The position numbers and the translations under genes were made by a program. Below the pieces are notes generated by a model. It was not told where the DNA came from. It was given only the letters and a program-made list of their open reading frames with translations, and did not search any database. Shown piece after piece: positions 1 through 12,188 of a DNA stretch of 64,000 bases. The stretch spans positions 2,232,001-2,296,000 of the forward strand of contig NC_135129.1 of NCBI RefSeq assembly GCF_050908995.1, in the 5' to 3' direction. This stretch comes from Andrena cerasifolii (taxonomy: Eukaryota; Arthropoda; Insecta; Hymenoptera; Andrenidae). Numbering within the stretch: the stretch's first letter is position 1; each line of letters starts with the position of its first letter.

Positions 1-237
1 CTTAACGCCTTGACTCTCTTTTCGTTTTCAAGTCGATCAATGGAATAACGAAATGTCCTCAACCCCTACAGTTAATTAATTGTTCTGCCCCTACGAAATG
101 TCTGCGGTTGGGGCAATCCTTTTATCCATCGCTATACAGATAGAATCTTGGCTCCTCTGACCCCGTAAATCGCATTTGCAATGCTGCAAACGCTTTTGGC
201 GATTCACTAGATTTTTTCACGGGGTCAACCTATTCCT

Positions 238-1029
238 TTAAGGGGAGGTTCCGGTCTAAAAGTCGATTTTTTTTATTTCGTTTCTCGATTGTCTCGGCCG
301 AAAAGAGGCGAATATTTGGGAATTTTTTTTGAAGAAGCGGAAGAATATATTCTTACAAAACCTGTTACACTTAAAAGAGCAACATTTAAAGAACATTTGG
401 TAATTTTTTCGTAGAAAAATATTTACGTTTATAATAAAGTAACAACCGACATCCAAGAAGCCTTTTTAAAAATTTGCTTTTGCGGTGAGCACTGCCATTC
501 GGAACCAGATTATCTAAAATCAAAAAGCAAAAAAGATTTCGTTAGTGTATTAATGTATCTTCAGGTTGACGGTGAGAATTTCCCGAAATATTAATTTAAA
601 ACAAAATGGTGGCTATTTAAAGTTGAAATCATGATTTCTTTCGCGTGATTTTTGCACAAAAAAATCAGGATTTCAACTTTAAATAACCGCCATTTTGTTT
701 TAACTTAATATTTCGGGAAATTCTCACCGTCAACCTAAAGATACATTAATACACTAACGAAATCTTTTTTGTTTTTTGATTTTAGATAATCTGGTTCCGA
801 ATGGCAGTGCTCACCGCAAAACCAAATTTTTAAAAAGGCTTCTTGGATGTCGCTTGTTATTTTATTATAAACTTAAATATTTTACTACGAAAAAATTACC
901 AAATGTTCTTTAAATGTTGCTCTTTTAAACGCAAAAAGTTTTATAAAAATATACGCATCCGCTTCTTCAAAAAAAATTCACAAATATTCGCCTCTTTTCG
1001 GCCGCCTGACTAGGTATAACCCCTTAAGT
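238..1029. mobile_element. TTAA-flanked palindromic element (piggyBac-like, non-autonomous)
   Basis: TTAA is followed by GGGGAGGTTCCGG at 238, and ACCCCTTAA closes at about 1027. Between them lies a 710-bp inverted repeat, 295-1004, whose arms (starting CGGCCGAAAAGAGGCG) pair almost end to end with a small loop near 640-665. No transposase frame is present. The left terminus closely matches the right terminus of the element at 45453-46162, so they belong to one family. TTAA target duplication is typical of piggyBac; the assignment to that superfamily is inference. Confidence 0.7.
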
Positions 1030-1733
1030 ACGAGCGCTCGTTAGAGACTGATACCTAGAATATATTGTTATTGAAACGAGGTGCCAATTCGGCTGTGTTT
1101 ATACCTAGTAAGCATTTATAAAAAAAAAACTGTTACGTATTCTTTATGGCAAAATAAACACATTTAAAAAAAAAAAACACTCCAGATCGAAAGATCCTAA
1201 AAAGCTCGCCTTTGCTTCTTCACGGTCAGCGGGAGGTTTCCGGGGCACGCGCGGGTAATAAACCCATAAAGTCCTTAGGCCTTGGGGACATTCGGTGACT
1301 GCAAAGAAATTTCGTTAATAAGGGGTAAAGCTTGAAATTTACAACGGCTAAAAGGTCGGAGTGCTGCGACGTCTGTCGACCTTACGAGTTTATTATCCAG
1401 CTTCGAGGAAGAAGTCTTAAACTGTGATTGTAAGCACGATTTAAATATTTTTAAAACGCAGATGGTAAGTGTACGCTACATTGTTATTTTTGTATTTTTC
1501 TCTGTTTTCTCTGGTACACTATGGTGACTTTATCCCGTATATAAATTAAACATTAAATAATCTTTTGTCAACCAAGTTTCTGGCTATTCAAAATTGTCGA
1601 ATTCATTATGTTTCTTCTTTTATGAAACCGCATACTTTTATCACAATATAATCGTAACGTGACCTTAAATTTAGGATACTTAGACTCAGCTGCTCTGACA
1701 TTTAAGTATCCTTGCTTGTATAATTTGAATTTA

Positions 1734-2259
1734 CAGTGACTCGCATTAATATTCGGACACTTTTTAAAATCGCATAACTTTTTTAGAATTGATCCAAACA
1801 ACTTGAGTTTTTTTTGAGAAGCTAGAAGGATTAGTTTGCTAACTGACGCGTTTCGTCGTTTTGAAAAAAAAATGTATTTGGTTGGAATAGCGAAATGAAT
1901 AGTAGAATCGCTGATTTCGGGAATTTTCGCGATTCTCGACCTTATTCTGCGATCTTTAAACGTTTGTAGCTCGGAGCAACGTTAACCGATTTTGAAATTT
2001 TAGGCACGTATACAACTTACTGCAATCTACAAACGGTTTTTTTGAATTTTCTTTACAAGCTCACAAAAAAAAAGTTTAAAAATCGACCTTTACTATTCTT
2101 TTCGCTATTCCGACCAAATACATTTTTTTTCAAAACGACCAAATACGTCATTTAGCAAACTAATCCTTCTAGCTTCCCAAAAAAACTCAAGTCGTTTGGA
2201 CCAGTTCTAAAAAAGTTATGCGATTTTAAAAAGTGTCCGAATATTAATGCGAGTCACTG
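1734..2259. mobile_element. palindromic Tc1/mariner-like element, copy A
   Basis: This is a 526-bp near-perfect palindrome bounded by TA on both sides. The ends start CAGTGACTCGCATTAATATT and the right end is the reverse complement. It carries no transposase frame. Copy B at 30133-30660 has the same ends and interior. TA duplication plus CAGTG termini fit the Tc1/mariner superfamily. Confidence 0.8.
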
Positions 2260-2261
2260 TA

Positions 2262-3401
2262 CTTCCCAATTTTGACACCAATAATGTCAGACAAAGCCGA
2301 ATTTCATTTATAACAAATACCATCATTAAATACCTACGCTCCCTCGATTTAAATTACAGCAAGCACAGGCCATCAAAGGAGTTGCGTCTACAGTCGTTAA
2401 AAATTGAATTAGTCCACATTTGAGCGGGGCATACGAATTCAAGGAAGTCGCTTCTAAAATTCGGTCCAATTATCAGAGTCGTAATTAGCTCCGGGAGGAA
2501 GCGGCGAAACGGAGCTTCATTCGCTGGGAATCGCGCAGTTTATTTGTCCCTTTGTTATTGATTCAATTAAACGGTACCTCGGCTGCGCCCCCGCCCTCTC
2601 TCTCTCTCATCGATACCTCGACTGATTTTCCGTGGAAATGGAATAAAGCACCGGCTGGTGTGCCTGTGAATTTTCGTTGCACCCGTTCCACAGACCCTCC
2701 TTTCGCGTCGACCACTGCTGCCATTTTTCACCTGCCGTTGTTGCTCGCGGGCGTTTCAGGGGCTCGCAGAAATTTCGCAGACCCTGCGAAACGATAATAA
2801 TGAAAGGAAGACCGGAACAGCGGAACCGAAGGCCCACAATTAGCGAGCACAATCGCGTGGCAGGTAAACGCAAATGCGATGGTCGCGGTGACACCGAAAT
2901 TAACGCAATTAAATAGATGGCTCGCAATTAGTACCACGAGGACTGTGGATCGCGGCCGTTCGAGTTCGACGAGCAGGATTTATGCAGCGTCGTGTCGCTT
3001 GCTTATGAATCATTCACTCGAGAGCGCGTTGTTTCGTTTAGAAAGCAATGATTCGGTAAATGCGTCTGTGGGAATACAAATCGTTGTCGTTGAAATATTT
3101 CAGTACACAGGGTGAGTCCTGTTTAATGATACGAGAAAATGTACTGTCTACGTATAAATTTATATTAAATTTAAATTTTTTATCGAGATATTAAACTGAA
3201 AATTGTGGGATTTTTATTAGTCACAATACGCGCAATGACGAAAATGTAAGGAGAAAACAAATAAATACCACCCCTTGCACGGATTCGAACCCTAGTTTCT
3301 TGGCTCGTAATTCGGGGTGCTTGCTCCCAGGGTAGTTGAAAATTAGTTCTCCACAAGTGTAGTTAAGGAACAACACTACGAAAGAAAACTGCATTTTCTG
3401 G
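2262..3401. other. no gene seen; mostly non-repetitive DNA
   Basis: The stretch at about 2480-3110 is GC-richer than its surroundings, with overlapping open frames on both strands but no splice-flanked conserved coding signal. I see no transposon ends. A tRNA-like B box occurs near 3281-3291. Confidence 0.5.
3268..3345 (-). repeat. possible tRNA-derived remnant (B-box only)
   Basis: The minus strand carries GGTTCGAATCC (3281-3291 on plus), the RNA polymerase III B box, preceded by about 50 nt resembling the middle of a tRNA. The acceptor stem does not pair convincingly, so a working tRNA is unlikely. It may be a SINE head or a decayed tRNA. Confidence 0.25.
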
Positions 3402-4293
3402 TTCAAGGGGTATTCAAGTCTAGACACTCGTTTTTTGAAGGTGATGTTTGGAAATTAATTCTGGAAAACCTATCGCACCTACAGGGCAGGGGTTTTGCAC
3501 ACATATTTAGCAGTGTTTGAACTAGCGACACAAATTTTTGGAATGCATTATATTGAAATTTGTACAAGTTACACGCCTAAGCGTAGGTCCTATCATCAAA
3601 AACCGGCCCCATCGGGCGCACGAATTGCGGACGTCCTAGTCATCTGAAACGAAAGTACCAAAGATTTTTTTAATCTATATGAGTGTAGTTATCGCCCGAA
3701 CTAGATGTAACCAATTCCGAACATTGCTACAGAAATCGTAGCTGTTTAAAAATTTATATTTGATTTTTTCGACTTTTCTTGAGCTAAAACAAGGTGTGGG
3801 GGAGGTTGTATTAAAACTATTGATATAATTCTAGTTCAGGCTACAGGTACACATTCACTTTGAATGTGTGTAAAATTTTAGCTCAACCGGTCCAGTAGTT
3901 TTTGAGAAAAATGTGCGCCCGATTTAAAAAAATTGGTTCGAGAATAACGCGTTTAAAGTTTTTCATGCAATTACGACCTATACGACTGAAGTTACGGTAG
4001 ATAACGACTAATTTCTGTAACTTATCCCTAATCTGCTATATCAGGACCGTAGAGGAAACCTTCCTCAGCTTCAAAAAATCATGTTGGGCAGCTCTCTCTT
4101 CTCTGCTGGTAGTCATCGCCTCTTTAGGTACAAAAGTCGAGGGAACGATTACGTGTCACGCTGCGGCCTTAAGCCCCTATAACTCTGGGAGTTCTACGAA
4201 TTTAACCTTAACATTTTAGGGACATATTTTCGAAACCCTGAACTATTAGAAAATCAAAAAAAAATCGAATTTTTGGGTAGAATACCCCCTTAA
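3402..4293. mobile_element. degenerate TTAA-type element
   Basis: The right end reads GAATACCCCCTTAA (TTAA at 4290-4293). The left end, TTCAAGGGGTATTC at about 3402, is its inverted counterpart with a damaged TTAA. The interior has no open frame with recognisable motifs. Probably a non-autonomous piggyBac-like element. Confidence 0.45.
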
Positions 4294-5801
4294 GTAAGGA
4301 GGGGCAACATTGTAATGGTCCGAAAAGGAAAGGTATCTTTGGGGATTTATTAAAAGCAAACGACTTAATGAATCCTTTTGAAACTTTCAGTACTTTTTAT
4401 TTGGTATTTAAGTTACACGAATATCATTTTTGAAATTTATTTTGAGCAGATTTGTAAGCTGATTTGTGAGCAGATTTGTAAGCGGTACAACCGACCCCCA
4501 CTGCCGATGTTACAATCGCCCCCGACCAGGTTTTTGAACTTAACTATAAATTTTTATTAACGAGACACTTAAAAGTGATAACGAGCAGTATTACTTTAAA
4601 AATGGCTAGATTAAATATTAAAAAATAGAGGAAACACGTACCTGCAAAGGGAGTATTTATATTACAATTTTAAATCAGTAAGGAAAAGGTATCGAAAAGT
4701 TATTTTCTTCATTATGCATGTCTATTGCGTGTCTATACAGCTAGGATATGGATGCGTGTATTCGAAATGTCATTCTCCATCATATATCCAAAATTTGTGT
4801 TAATATCTGTCATATGTTTTGAGATATTTAACGTGTTACAAACGCCTCCCTGTTACAATCGCCCCCGGTCTACCCTACCTGCACAGGGAATATACTAACA
4901 ACTCTCAAAACCATTCAGTTGTTGCAGAAAATATTATCCCCAACGCTATAAGTCGCCAAATGCGTGTTCTCCCCACTCATTACCCACAACTCAGCTTCCT
5001 AAAACACTAATATCCAAAAAGTACCAATACTAAACATGAAACACGTTCCCGAAACGTTCAGTCATTGCCAGGACTCCGAATTGCTACCGACTTTCTCCAC
5101 TCGTGCCTCCGCGACATCGTTATATCCCCGATGGCACCACAACAAGTAGTATTAGTCAGCAAGAAATCAGACGTCAGACGCGAGTGAGTAAAGCCCGATA
5201 ACGCAGTTACGTTAGAAGGAAGTTCCTCCGCTGGTCTCGGTTTCTGGTCACGCTCCCGGTAAAACGCGCGACAGTACCCTCGAAATTAACAAAAAGATGC
5301 TCTCAGCTCGGCGACGAGGTCGCGACGGTAAATTGCCCGCCAACACAGCCAGACACGTTTTCAATCTCGCACCTTGTCCGCGGAATGATCAATAGCTCGT
5401 CGAGAAATATCCAGGGGAAAAAAGAAATGAACGCAGCGGGGGGAAGGATTCGATGTCCGACATTTCGGCGTCGAGATATCGTCCCCGTTATGCTAGTCGC
5501 GTTTGAATTTTGATACCTTTTTCTCGCCTCTAGAACGCCGCGGCGCGCGACCAGGAAGCCGGGAGGAAAATAAGAGGAAGGGCGACGACGCTGATGTGAA
5601 TACGCGATCTCGGTGTTCGGCGGGGGCGTGTAAAAAGGAAGCCTTTTCAATCGCTTGTTATGTCGGCTTCATATCGGAAACCGAACTATCGCACAGTGAT
5701 AGAAATTTTATACCTCAGTTATGAGCTTCATCGTTTTGTTACAGTTACCCAGAGGTAATTCTCTCTTCCTCCTCTGAAACCACTCCACGCGTTGCATTAC
5801 A
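4294..5801. other. no gene seen; unique DNA with a small internal repeat
   Basis: The sequence TGTTACAATCGCCCCCG occurs at about 4508 and again at about 4850. The stretch at 5080-5650 is GC-richer with several overlapping short frames, none with coding evidence. I see nothing else. Confidence 0.4.
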
Positions 5802-5911
5802 TTAACGGCTAATGACACTGTAGGGCCCGGAAAGGCAGCCTGGTTCTGAGAATTTTTTATGCGAGTATAGTGAATGGAATAGGAATTCTGTTTGGAGGGC
5901 TTTAGTCTACA

Positions 5912-6711
5912 CTACGCCACCCGTTACCCGGTTTCACCCGAGAATTATTATTATTATTTATTATTTTAGATAGGATATTTATAAATATCCTATAATCTGA
6001 TCTAGGACGAATGTAATGTGTATTAAAAATTTCATTGAAATCCGTTCAGCCGTTTAGGCGTGAAAGACGGACAAACAAACAGATTATGTTTCACTTCTCC
6101 CAGCTCATTATACCTACCTAATCCAGATGAACGTGGACTATTTTCAAAAAAAAATAAATAAATAAAAAACAATTTTTTTTATAAAATCAGAATCTAAATT
6201 TCGGGTGAAGCTGAGTAGCAAGCAAAGCTAGTGTTGCATACGTCCAGCAGGTGTGGATGATCTTGACAAATTTGATCACACCCGGGGCATAATAACATCC
6301 ACACGGGGTACAGACAAAACTGCAAGAGCAATTTGTAACCATACGATCATTCTAACATATATGTCCGCGGTAATCCACTTCTCTAGCGAGAAAGCGCGCG
6401 TAAAGCTTTGCCATCTGGTGGTGACATCGCGGTACTGTTGCGGGCGAGGTATCGCGCGTGCCGAATATGCGCATGCGCGCGAATTAGACTGTCGTATACA
6501 TGGGTCACGTGGTCTGCAAAACAGCCGTACACCTGAAATGTTTACGCATAAATTACATGTTAATAACGCGTTTCTGAGACATGTTACATAGTCTATGTCC
6601 ATCCTAGAGTATGCAGAAATAACGTGTTAAAATTTGAGGAAGATCGGTTCAATAGATCTTGAGTTTTGCGCGAACATAAAAATCGGCTCTCTATTTATAT
6701 AATAGTATAGA
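5912..6711 (-). mobile_element. Helitron-like element, minus strand, copy 1
   Basis: Read on the minus strand it begins TCTATACTATTATATAAATA at 6711 after an A and ends near 5912 in GTAG followed by T (a damaged CTAG). A short hairpin (CTCGG-GTGAAA-CCGGG) lies just inside, as Helitron 3' ends have. About 470 bp (6232-6711) is nearly the same as 18080-18561. The internal plus-strand segment ending CTAGT at 6228-6232 looks like another Helitron 3' end, so the unit is composite. No Rep/helicase frame. Confidence 0.55.
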
Positions 6712-6740
6712 TGATCACAATTTTTAAAAAAATTGTTTAA

Positions 6741-6994
6741 TACAAACTGGCGGCGCTAGAGCTCAACAAAAGAAGCTTTTTCTGAAAAACAGTGTCCTGT
6801 CTTCGGGAAGATTTCTCCTTCAATTTTTGGCCTAGAACAAAAAATCGAAAGTTTTTTAAATAATCTTGTATAGAACTCGAAAATTGTTCGTTTTTTGTTC
6901 TAGACCAAAAATTGAAGGAGAAATCTTTCCGACCACGGAACACTGTTTTTCAGAAAACGCTTATTTTGTTGAGCTGCGGCGCCGCCAGTTTGTA
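6741..6994. mobile_element. TA-flanked palindromic MITE
   Basis: The ends are TACAAACTGGCGGCG and CGCCGCCAGTTTGTA. The arms (6741-6840 and 6893-6994) pair along their length and include the shared TTCTCCTTCAATTTTTG block. About 254 bp, no coding capacity. Confidence 0.65.
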
Positions 6995-7148
6995 TAAAAA
7001 ATATTAAAAAAAAAAATTGTACTCATACTTCAAGGTATGTACAATAAAGGCCTTCAAACAGATTTTGTATTCCATTCACTATACTCGCATAAAAAAATTC
7101 TCAAAATCAGGCTGCCTTTCTGTGCTCTACAGTGTCATTACCCCTTAA

Positions 7149-8373
7149 ATCCCTCCACCCTGCTACATCCCTCCAAGCTTAATTTCGTTAAGGGTTCTTT
7201 TAATTTCGAGGGGAATGTAAGAAACTTGCTGCTAATACGTGCATTGCTCATTTCCACTGTTCAAATTCACTCTACACTCGCATACATTAATTTCTAACGC
7301 TTGTTGTGCTACCCTTTAGCTCCCCCTATCGTCAAAGGCACCCTCAGCCAAAGCAGAGTTTCGAATAAACCTCCCGTCGTCCTGCCTCCTCAAAACAGTG
7401 ACCGGAATTTCTGTCCTCTCCGAAATCCAGTCGAAGTAGGCACTTCTGAAGTGTCGTCGACGCACGGGGGTGCGTCCTGCCGCCGCGAGGCGTAAAAATC
7501 GCAGAGCACAGTGATTTTCCCGAACAAAGACTGACCGCTCGCTGGTGCACGCTGTGTTTACGCGTCGCTGTCGCGAATAGTTCGCCTCTGTGCCAGCTCG
7601 CGATCTGCCGCTGCTGCATCCGTGAATCACGCGCAGTTGGCAATGCGCTCGAGCCAAAGGGGACAGGGGTTAAATGAAAAATGCAAAATCAGGAGACGCT
7701 CCACGGCTCTCCTGCACCCAGTTCTTCACCCTCTTTTCCAGCCTTTTTTTTCAGCGGCAGCGTAGCATGGGACGTGTTTGTCGAGCTGCTAAGTGGTACC
7801 CGGCTGTGCCTCACAGTGAATCCCTTCCCCGTCCTCCACCCCTTTTCCTTCACCGCAGCCGCGGCGCATTCCCGATCTCAAACCATTCCACAACGGTGCT
7901 CCTCGTCCCCAAGAATCTACCGAAAAACCCTGCAGATCCGTTTAGAAACCTTGTCGCGACGGAATTAACCGCGGCGTGGATTGCGCGACGCTGCAGTTTC
8001 CGATATTTCGGCTGGGAATTCCATTCACTCGAACGGCACACAAGGGGTTGGTGAAATGATGCAATGTTTCGTGGAGGGCCCTCGTAGAGTTTAACAAAAG
8101 AACGGTGAAACGACGCTGGGCGTGCACATTCTGCCACTCTCGATGTAAACGAACACCGCTTGCGCTGTTTTTCAAACATTTTTCCGCGTGTTTTGGGTGA
8201 AGCCTTCTTCAATAAAATTGAAACGGTGCGCGTTGGTTCGTGGTATGTTGTTTATGTCAGCAGAGGGAGTGTGAATGTGCGGGAAGTATTTGGAAAATTA
8301 GGACGGGTGTGAAGGGCTCGAAAAATGAACACTGTTGGGGTTAGAAACTGTTTTGTTAGAATGTGTTTTTTAC
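7149..8373. other. no gene supported; moderately GC-rich unique DNA
   Basis: Many overlapping frames of 60-126 codons occur on both strands at 7300-8210, as expected from locally higher GC. No frame has recognisable domains or consistent splice flanks. It could be untranslated exon or regulatory DNA; the sequence does not decide. Confidence 0.4.
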
Positions 8374-8912
8374 TGTCAAGGGGAGGGCACCATGCGGTAG
8401 ACGCCGATTTTGATGAGCCTTGGCACGCTGGATCTGTGTCGAAAATAAGTAAATAGCTGGCTTAATAATAGAGATATTTACATGGAAATTATTAAAAATT
8501 TCATAGTGGCCGTGGGGTTTAAGGGGGTAGAAATCCCACACTACCCTGAGGCGCCCCCGGGGATTTCCCTCTGAAAGAGTCGGGGTGCCTTTTGAAGATT
8601 TCTAAAAGTTAAAAAAAAATTATAAAAATAATTTATAAGAAAAAATTTATAAAGTTTTTTTTAACTTGGAGACATCTCCAAAAGGCACCCCGACGCCTCC
8701 AGAAGGAATCTCCCGCGGATGCCAGCGTAGTGTGATATTTTTACCCATTAAAACTCCATAGCCACTATGAAATTTTTAATAATTTACATGTAAATATCTC
8801 TATTATTAAGGCTTTATTGGTAGAAACGCTCGGACACCTATTTACTTATTTTCGAAATAGATCCAGCGTGCCAAAGCTCATCAAAATCGGTGCCTACATC
8901 CTCCCCTTGACA
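8374..8912. mobile_element. palindromic MITE, family with copy at 24357
   Basis: Ends are TGTCAAGGGGAGG and its complement at 8900-8912. The 539-bp inverted repeat has long matching arms (GCCGATTTTGATGAGCC, AATAATAGAGATATTTACATG) and an AT-rich loop near 8620-8650. The second copy lies at 24357-24916. Confidence 0.7.
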
Positions 8913-9026
8913 AATTACAATTAGTCAGCGCTGTTTACTTACTAAGTACTCGCTAAATCCGTTTTAAAAACACTCTGTGTGATAATTACAGCTGGAAATT
9001 CTTTTCGCAATCTCTACGCTATGCCG

Positions 9027-9047
9027 TGGGGGTGGGAGGGGGGAGGG
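9027..9047 (+). other. G-quadruplex-type motif
   Basis: The run is GGGGG-T-GGG-A-GGGGGG-A-GGG: four G tracts of three or more with single-base loops. I see no gene feature beside it. Confidence 0.5.
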
Positions 9048-9499
9048 AATTTCATCCATTAAGTCCATTTCTGCTGGAATTCATATTTTACGACCACTGC
9101 ATTTTACATTTCTTCAATCGATTTTTCTCAACTTTGTTTTTGGCACTTAGGGGATCTTCCTTGTACGCCCTTGAAGCGGTGTTAAATTGAGGGTAGATTT
9201 CACCAGGCATAGAATATCCTTAAGTTGTCTTAAGGTGTCCCTCACAAAGAATCTTGAAGAACACCAAAGTGACAGGAATTCTCTCAACATTCTCACTTTC
9301 ACAATACCTTGCAGTACTTATTGTAAAAAAAAAACAGAAGAGGTTGTGGCGACTTCATAGACATTCGATTAAATTTAAATAAATTTGAAACAAGATAATT
9401 TTTTTCGATATTCGAACATTATATAAATTCAAGTTAGTAAATTACGAAAATTATGAAACTTTGGAGATATGTAGACTCTAGAGGATATATTAATATATT

Positions 9500-9790
9500 A
9501 ATATTACACGATTTTTTTACTCCCCAAATTCACTCTAAGGGGATGAAATTGCCCCCTGAAAATCCGGTTATTTTCCGATTTTCTGTTATAACTCGTGAAC
9601 TGTAAAATAATTTTTTTTACCAAATGATAGATCTCATTAGAAGAAGTAACTTTTGTCTTGAAACTTTTTATCTATCGCTTACAGTTCGCGAGTTATAACA
9701 CAAAATCGGAAAACAGCCGAATTTTCAGGGGTTAATTTCATCCCCTTCGAGTGGATTTGGACAGCAAATAAAAATTGCGTTGTAATAAAG
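9500..9790. mobile_element. palindromic MITE
   Basis: Inverted arms of about 130 bp share GGGGATGAAATT, GAAAATCCGG/CCGAATTTTC and GTTATAACTCGTGAACTG. Outer ends are near TTACACGATTTTTTTACT and its imperfect complement. No clear target duplication. Confidence 0.55.
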
Positions 9791-10445
9791 AGAAAATACC
9801 TTACATATTCACAGTTTCAGAATTTTTTGAATTTTCGGGTTCGGGATCTTCCCTTGTGAGTTACATAGAGACACGATGAAATAAGTGCAACCCTACAACA
9901 GGTGACAAAAAGCACTTCTGCTGGTTTGCACTCTCGGAAATGTCGCTTTACGCTGTTGAACGAGCCTCTAGTTAATCAGTATACCTCTGCAAGGCACAGT
10001 ACGTAAGCAGAAAGACGGATACGACTATTTTCCCCCCTATCAAATCGGCTTACGTTGAACATAGATCCATCTGTCGTGAGTGTCAGCTTTTTCTCGAAAC
10101 ACAGAACGGGATGGTTCCGAGATAGCAGTGATGGATGACGTTTTCTTTTATGAGACGGGGAATTGCATTGGGAATACGATCGTATATAGGGTCGTGTCAA
10201 AGAGGGTTAATCCATTCCTGCTGGAGTTAAGGCACGTATAATACCCCCGTGATGCGTGAATTCACGCTCGTGAAAAAGCGAGGCGAACTTCACATGCGTA
10301 CCCTGCTGGATTACCTCCTTCTTCTCTTAGGCACTTTTTTTATACTGCAACGGTTATGGAGGGGCACGTGTGTATTCCGAAGATCATGTGATATCGCCTT
10401 CATTCTTCCGTTTGAGCGCATATTTCCGAATTTGTAACTTCAAAC

Positions 10446-11127
10446 TTAAAGGCTACAGGTAAAAAATTATCGTAGCGCGTTCCGGTGGAACTCAAAAGAA
10501 TCGGGAGACTCTCCGCTTCAAAATGAGCTTAAGACGTCGGTGTTCCAGCCATCCCTCGCTGAGATATAGCGAGGTAAAGGAAAAATGGAGCTTGTGCAAT
10601 TTTTAAACTTATTTTCGAAAGGAAATCGTAAACCGAAATTTTAACCGAATTGAAAATTCAAAGATGTGTCTTAAAGAGGAAAGACTGATGTTTCTATTGC
10701 TTTTTTCATGAACGTTTTACGATGATTCATTCGCATGCTAGAAGTAACTAAAATAAAAAAAACGGTTTTTGCTTCAAAGTTGAATAACTCGGCAAAAAAA
10801 ATCGCACAAGGAATTCATTACTCTCCTCTTACACGGGAAAGTAGCCGCTTTCGACTGGTGTAAATGGAATTTGTGTAAAAAATTTCATACTCCCCGTGGA
10901 AAATTCGTAAGTTGAAGAAATTTTTTTTAAAATTCACCAAGTGCTATTTATATCGTTATAACTTTGTCGAAAAGCAATACAGATCAAATCTAAAAAAATA
11001 GCAGCTGAATGTGGGGATTCCACGCTTTCAAACCATATTTTCAAAATATCGATAGGACTATTTTTGCCGGAGTTATGACCATGTGAACTTGCCCCTATTT
11101 TTCGAGTTCCTAGAGGTGATCCTTTAA
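10446..11127. mobile_element. possible TTAA-type element
   Basis: The stretch starts TTAAAGGCTACAGG and ends GATCCTTTAA. Only the outer eight bases are clearly inverted. The interior contains phrases common in TTAA palindromes here (GTTATAACTTTGTC, CCGGAGTTATGACC). No frame. Confidence 0.35.
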
Positions 11128-11587
11128 TTAATGTGAGGAGTGTCTTACTGTTCTTTGTATATTTAACTAAGTAATAAAGACGAATAATAATAGTAATAAT
11201 AATAAAAAATACAATTTGTCTTTAACCTGTTAATCAGCACATTTTTATCGAAAATTCTCCCTAGCTGGGTAGTAACAAAATACAAAAAAAAGGAATTACC
11301 TCGCCTTACTCATATGAATATGTGTTAATTTTATTTCTGATACGAATAGATAGATTAAACTAAAGACAGAAGAATTCGCCGATGACTAAATAAACAATTT
11401 ACTTTAAAAATATTATTAGAAAACCGATGCATTTTTGTTCTACTGCCATGTTTACTAGCCATATATGTTAAAAATGAAAAAAAAACAACATAGAAGGGAA
11501 GTAACGTCAGAATTAAAAGATATTTGAATTGTTTTGCAACGGGCGCAATTTTTAAATATTAGTTAACTCGTCTTTCGTGATTTGCAT

Positions 11588-12180
11588 TAGGGCTGGGACT
11601 ATTCGAATAATTTAATATTCGAATATTTTATTAGTATTCGAATACTACGAATAAACTTCGAATATTTGAGTATTCGAATGTTATTATTCGAATGCTGAAA
11701 TATTCGAATAGTATTCGAATAGCATTCAAGTACTGAAATATTCGAATAGTATTCGAATAGCATTCGAATACTGAAATATTCGAATAGCATTCAAATACTG
11801 AAATATTCGAATAGCATTCAAATACTGAAATATTCGAATAGTATTCACATACTGAAATATTAGAATACTGAAATATTCGAATACTGAAATATTCGAATAC
11901 TGAAATATTCGAATACTGAAATATTCGAATACTGAAATATTCGAATACTGAAATATTCGAATACTGAAATATTCGAATACTGAAATATTCGAATACTGAA
12001 ATATTCGAATACTGAAACATTCGAATACTGAAATATTCAAATACTGAAATATTCGAATACTGAAATATTCGAATAGTATTTGTATACTTGGACATTCGAA
12101 ATATATTCGCCAAATAACTGAGCAACTGAAGTATTCGAATATTCGAGTACCGAAAAATTCGACAAATAGTCCCAGCCCTA
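11588..12180. mobile_element. hAT-like element filled by a 16-bp tandem array
   Basis: The termini are TAGGGCTGGGACTATT and its exact complement, flanked by a perfect 8-bp duplication ATTTGCAT (11580-11587 and 12181-12188), the hAT hallmark. Nearly all of the interior is a tandem array: a 16-bp unit (ATACTGAAATATTCGA) repeated at about 11880-12060 and a related longer unit with GAATAGCATTCAAATACTG before it. The long frames on the minus strand come from the repeat and are not genes. Confidence 0.85.
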
Positions 12181-12188
12181 ATTTGCAT

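Larger units (their letters stand above)
5802..7148. mobile_element. TTAA-flanked element with roughly 105-bp terminal inverted repeats, hosting later insertions
   Basis: TTAA at 5802-5805 and 7145-7148 bound inverted repeats: 5811-5905 pairs with 7046-7139, sharing AATGACACTGTAG and ATGCGAGTATAGTGAATGGA. Between the arms lie a Helitron (about 5912-6711) and a TA-flanked palindrome (6741-6994), so this older element was invaded twice or carries them as cargo. Confidence 0.65.

Noticed and set aside
2607..2927. 106-codon minus-strand frame
   Set aside because: It overlaps equally long frames on the other strand in a GC-rich patch; no domain or splice evidence.
6253..6602. Paired frames on both strands, also seen near 18.1-18.45 kb
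   Set aside because: They lie in two copies of the same Helitron-like unit, differ by stops and shifts between copies, and resemble no protein family I recognise.
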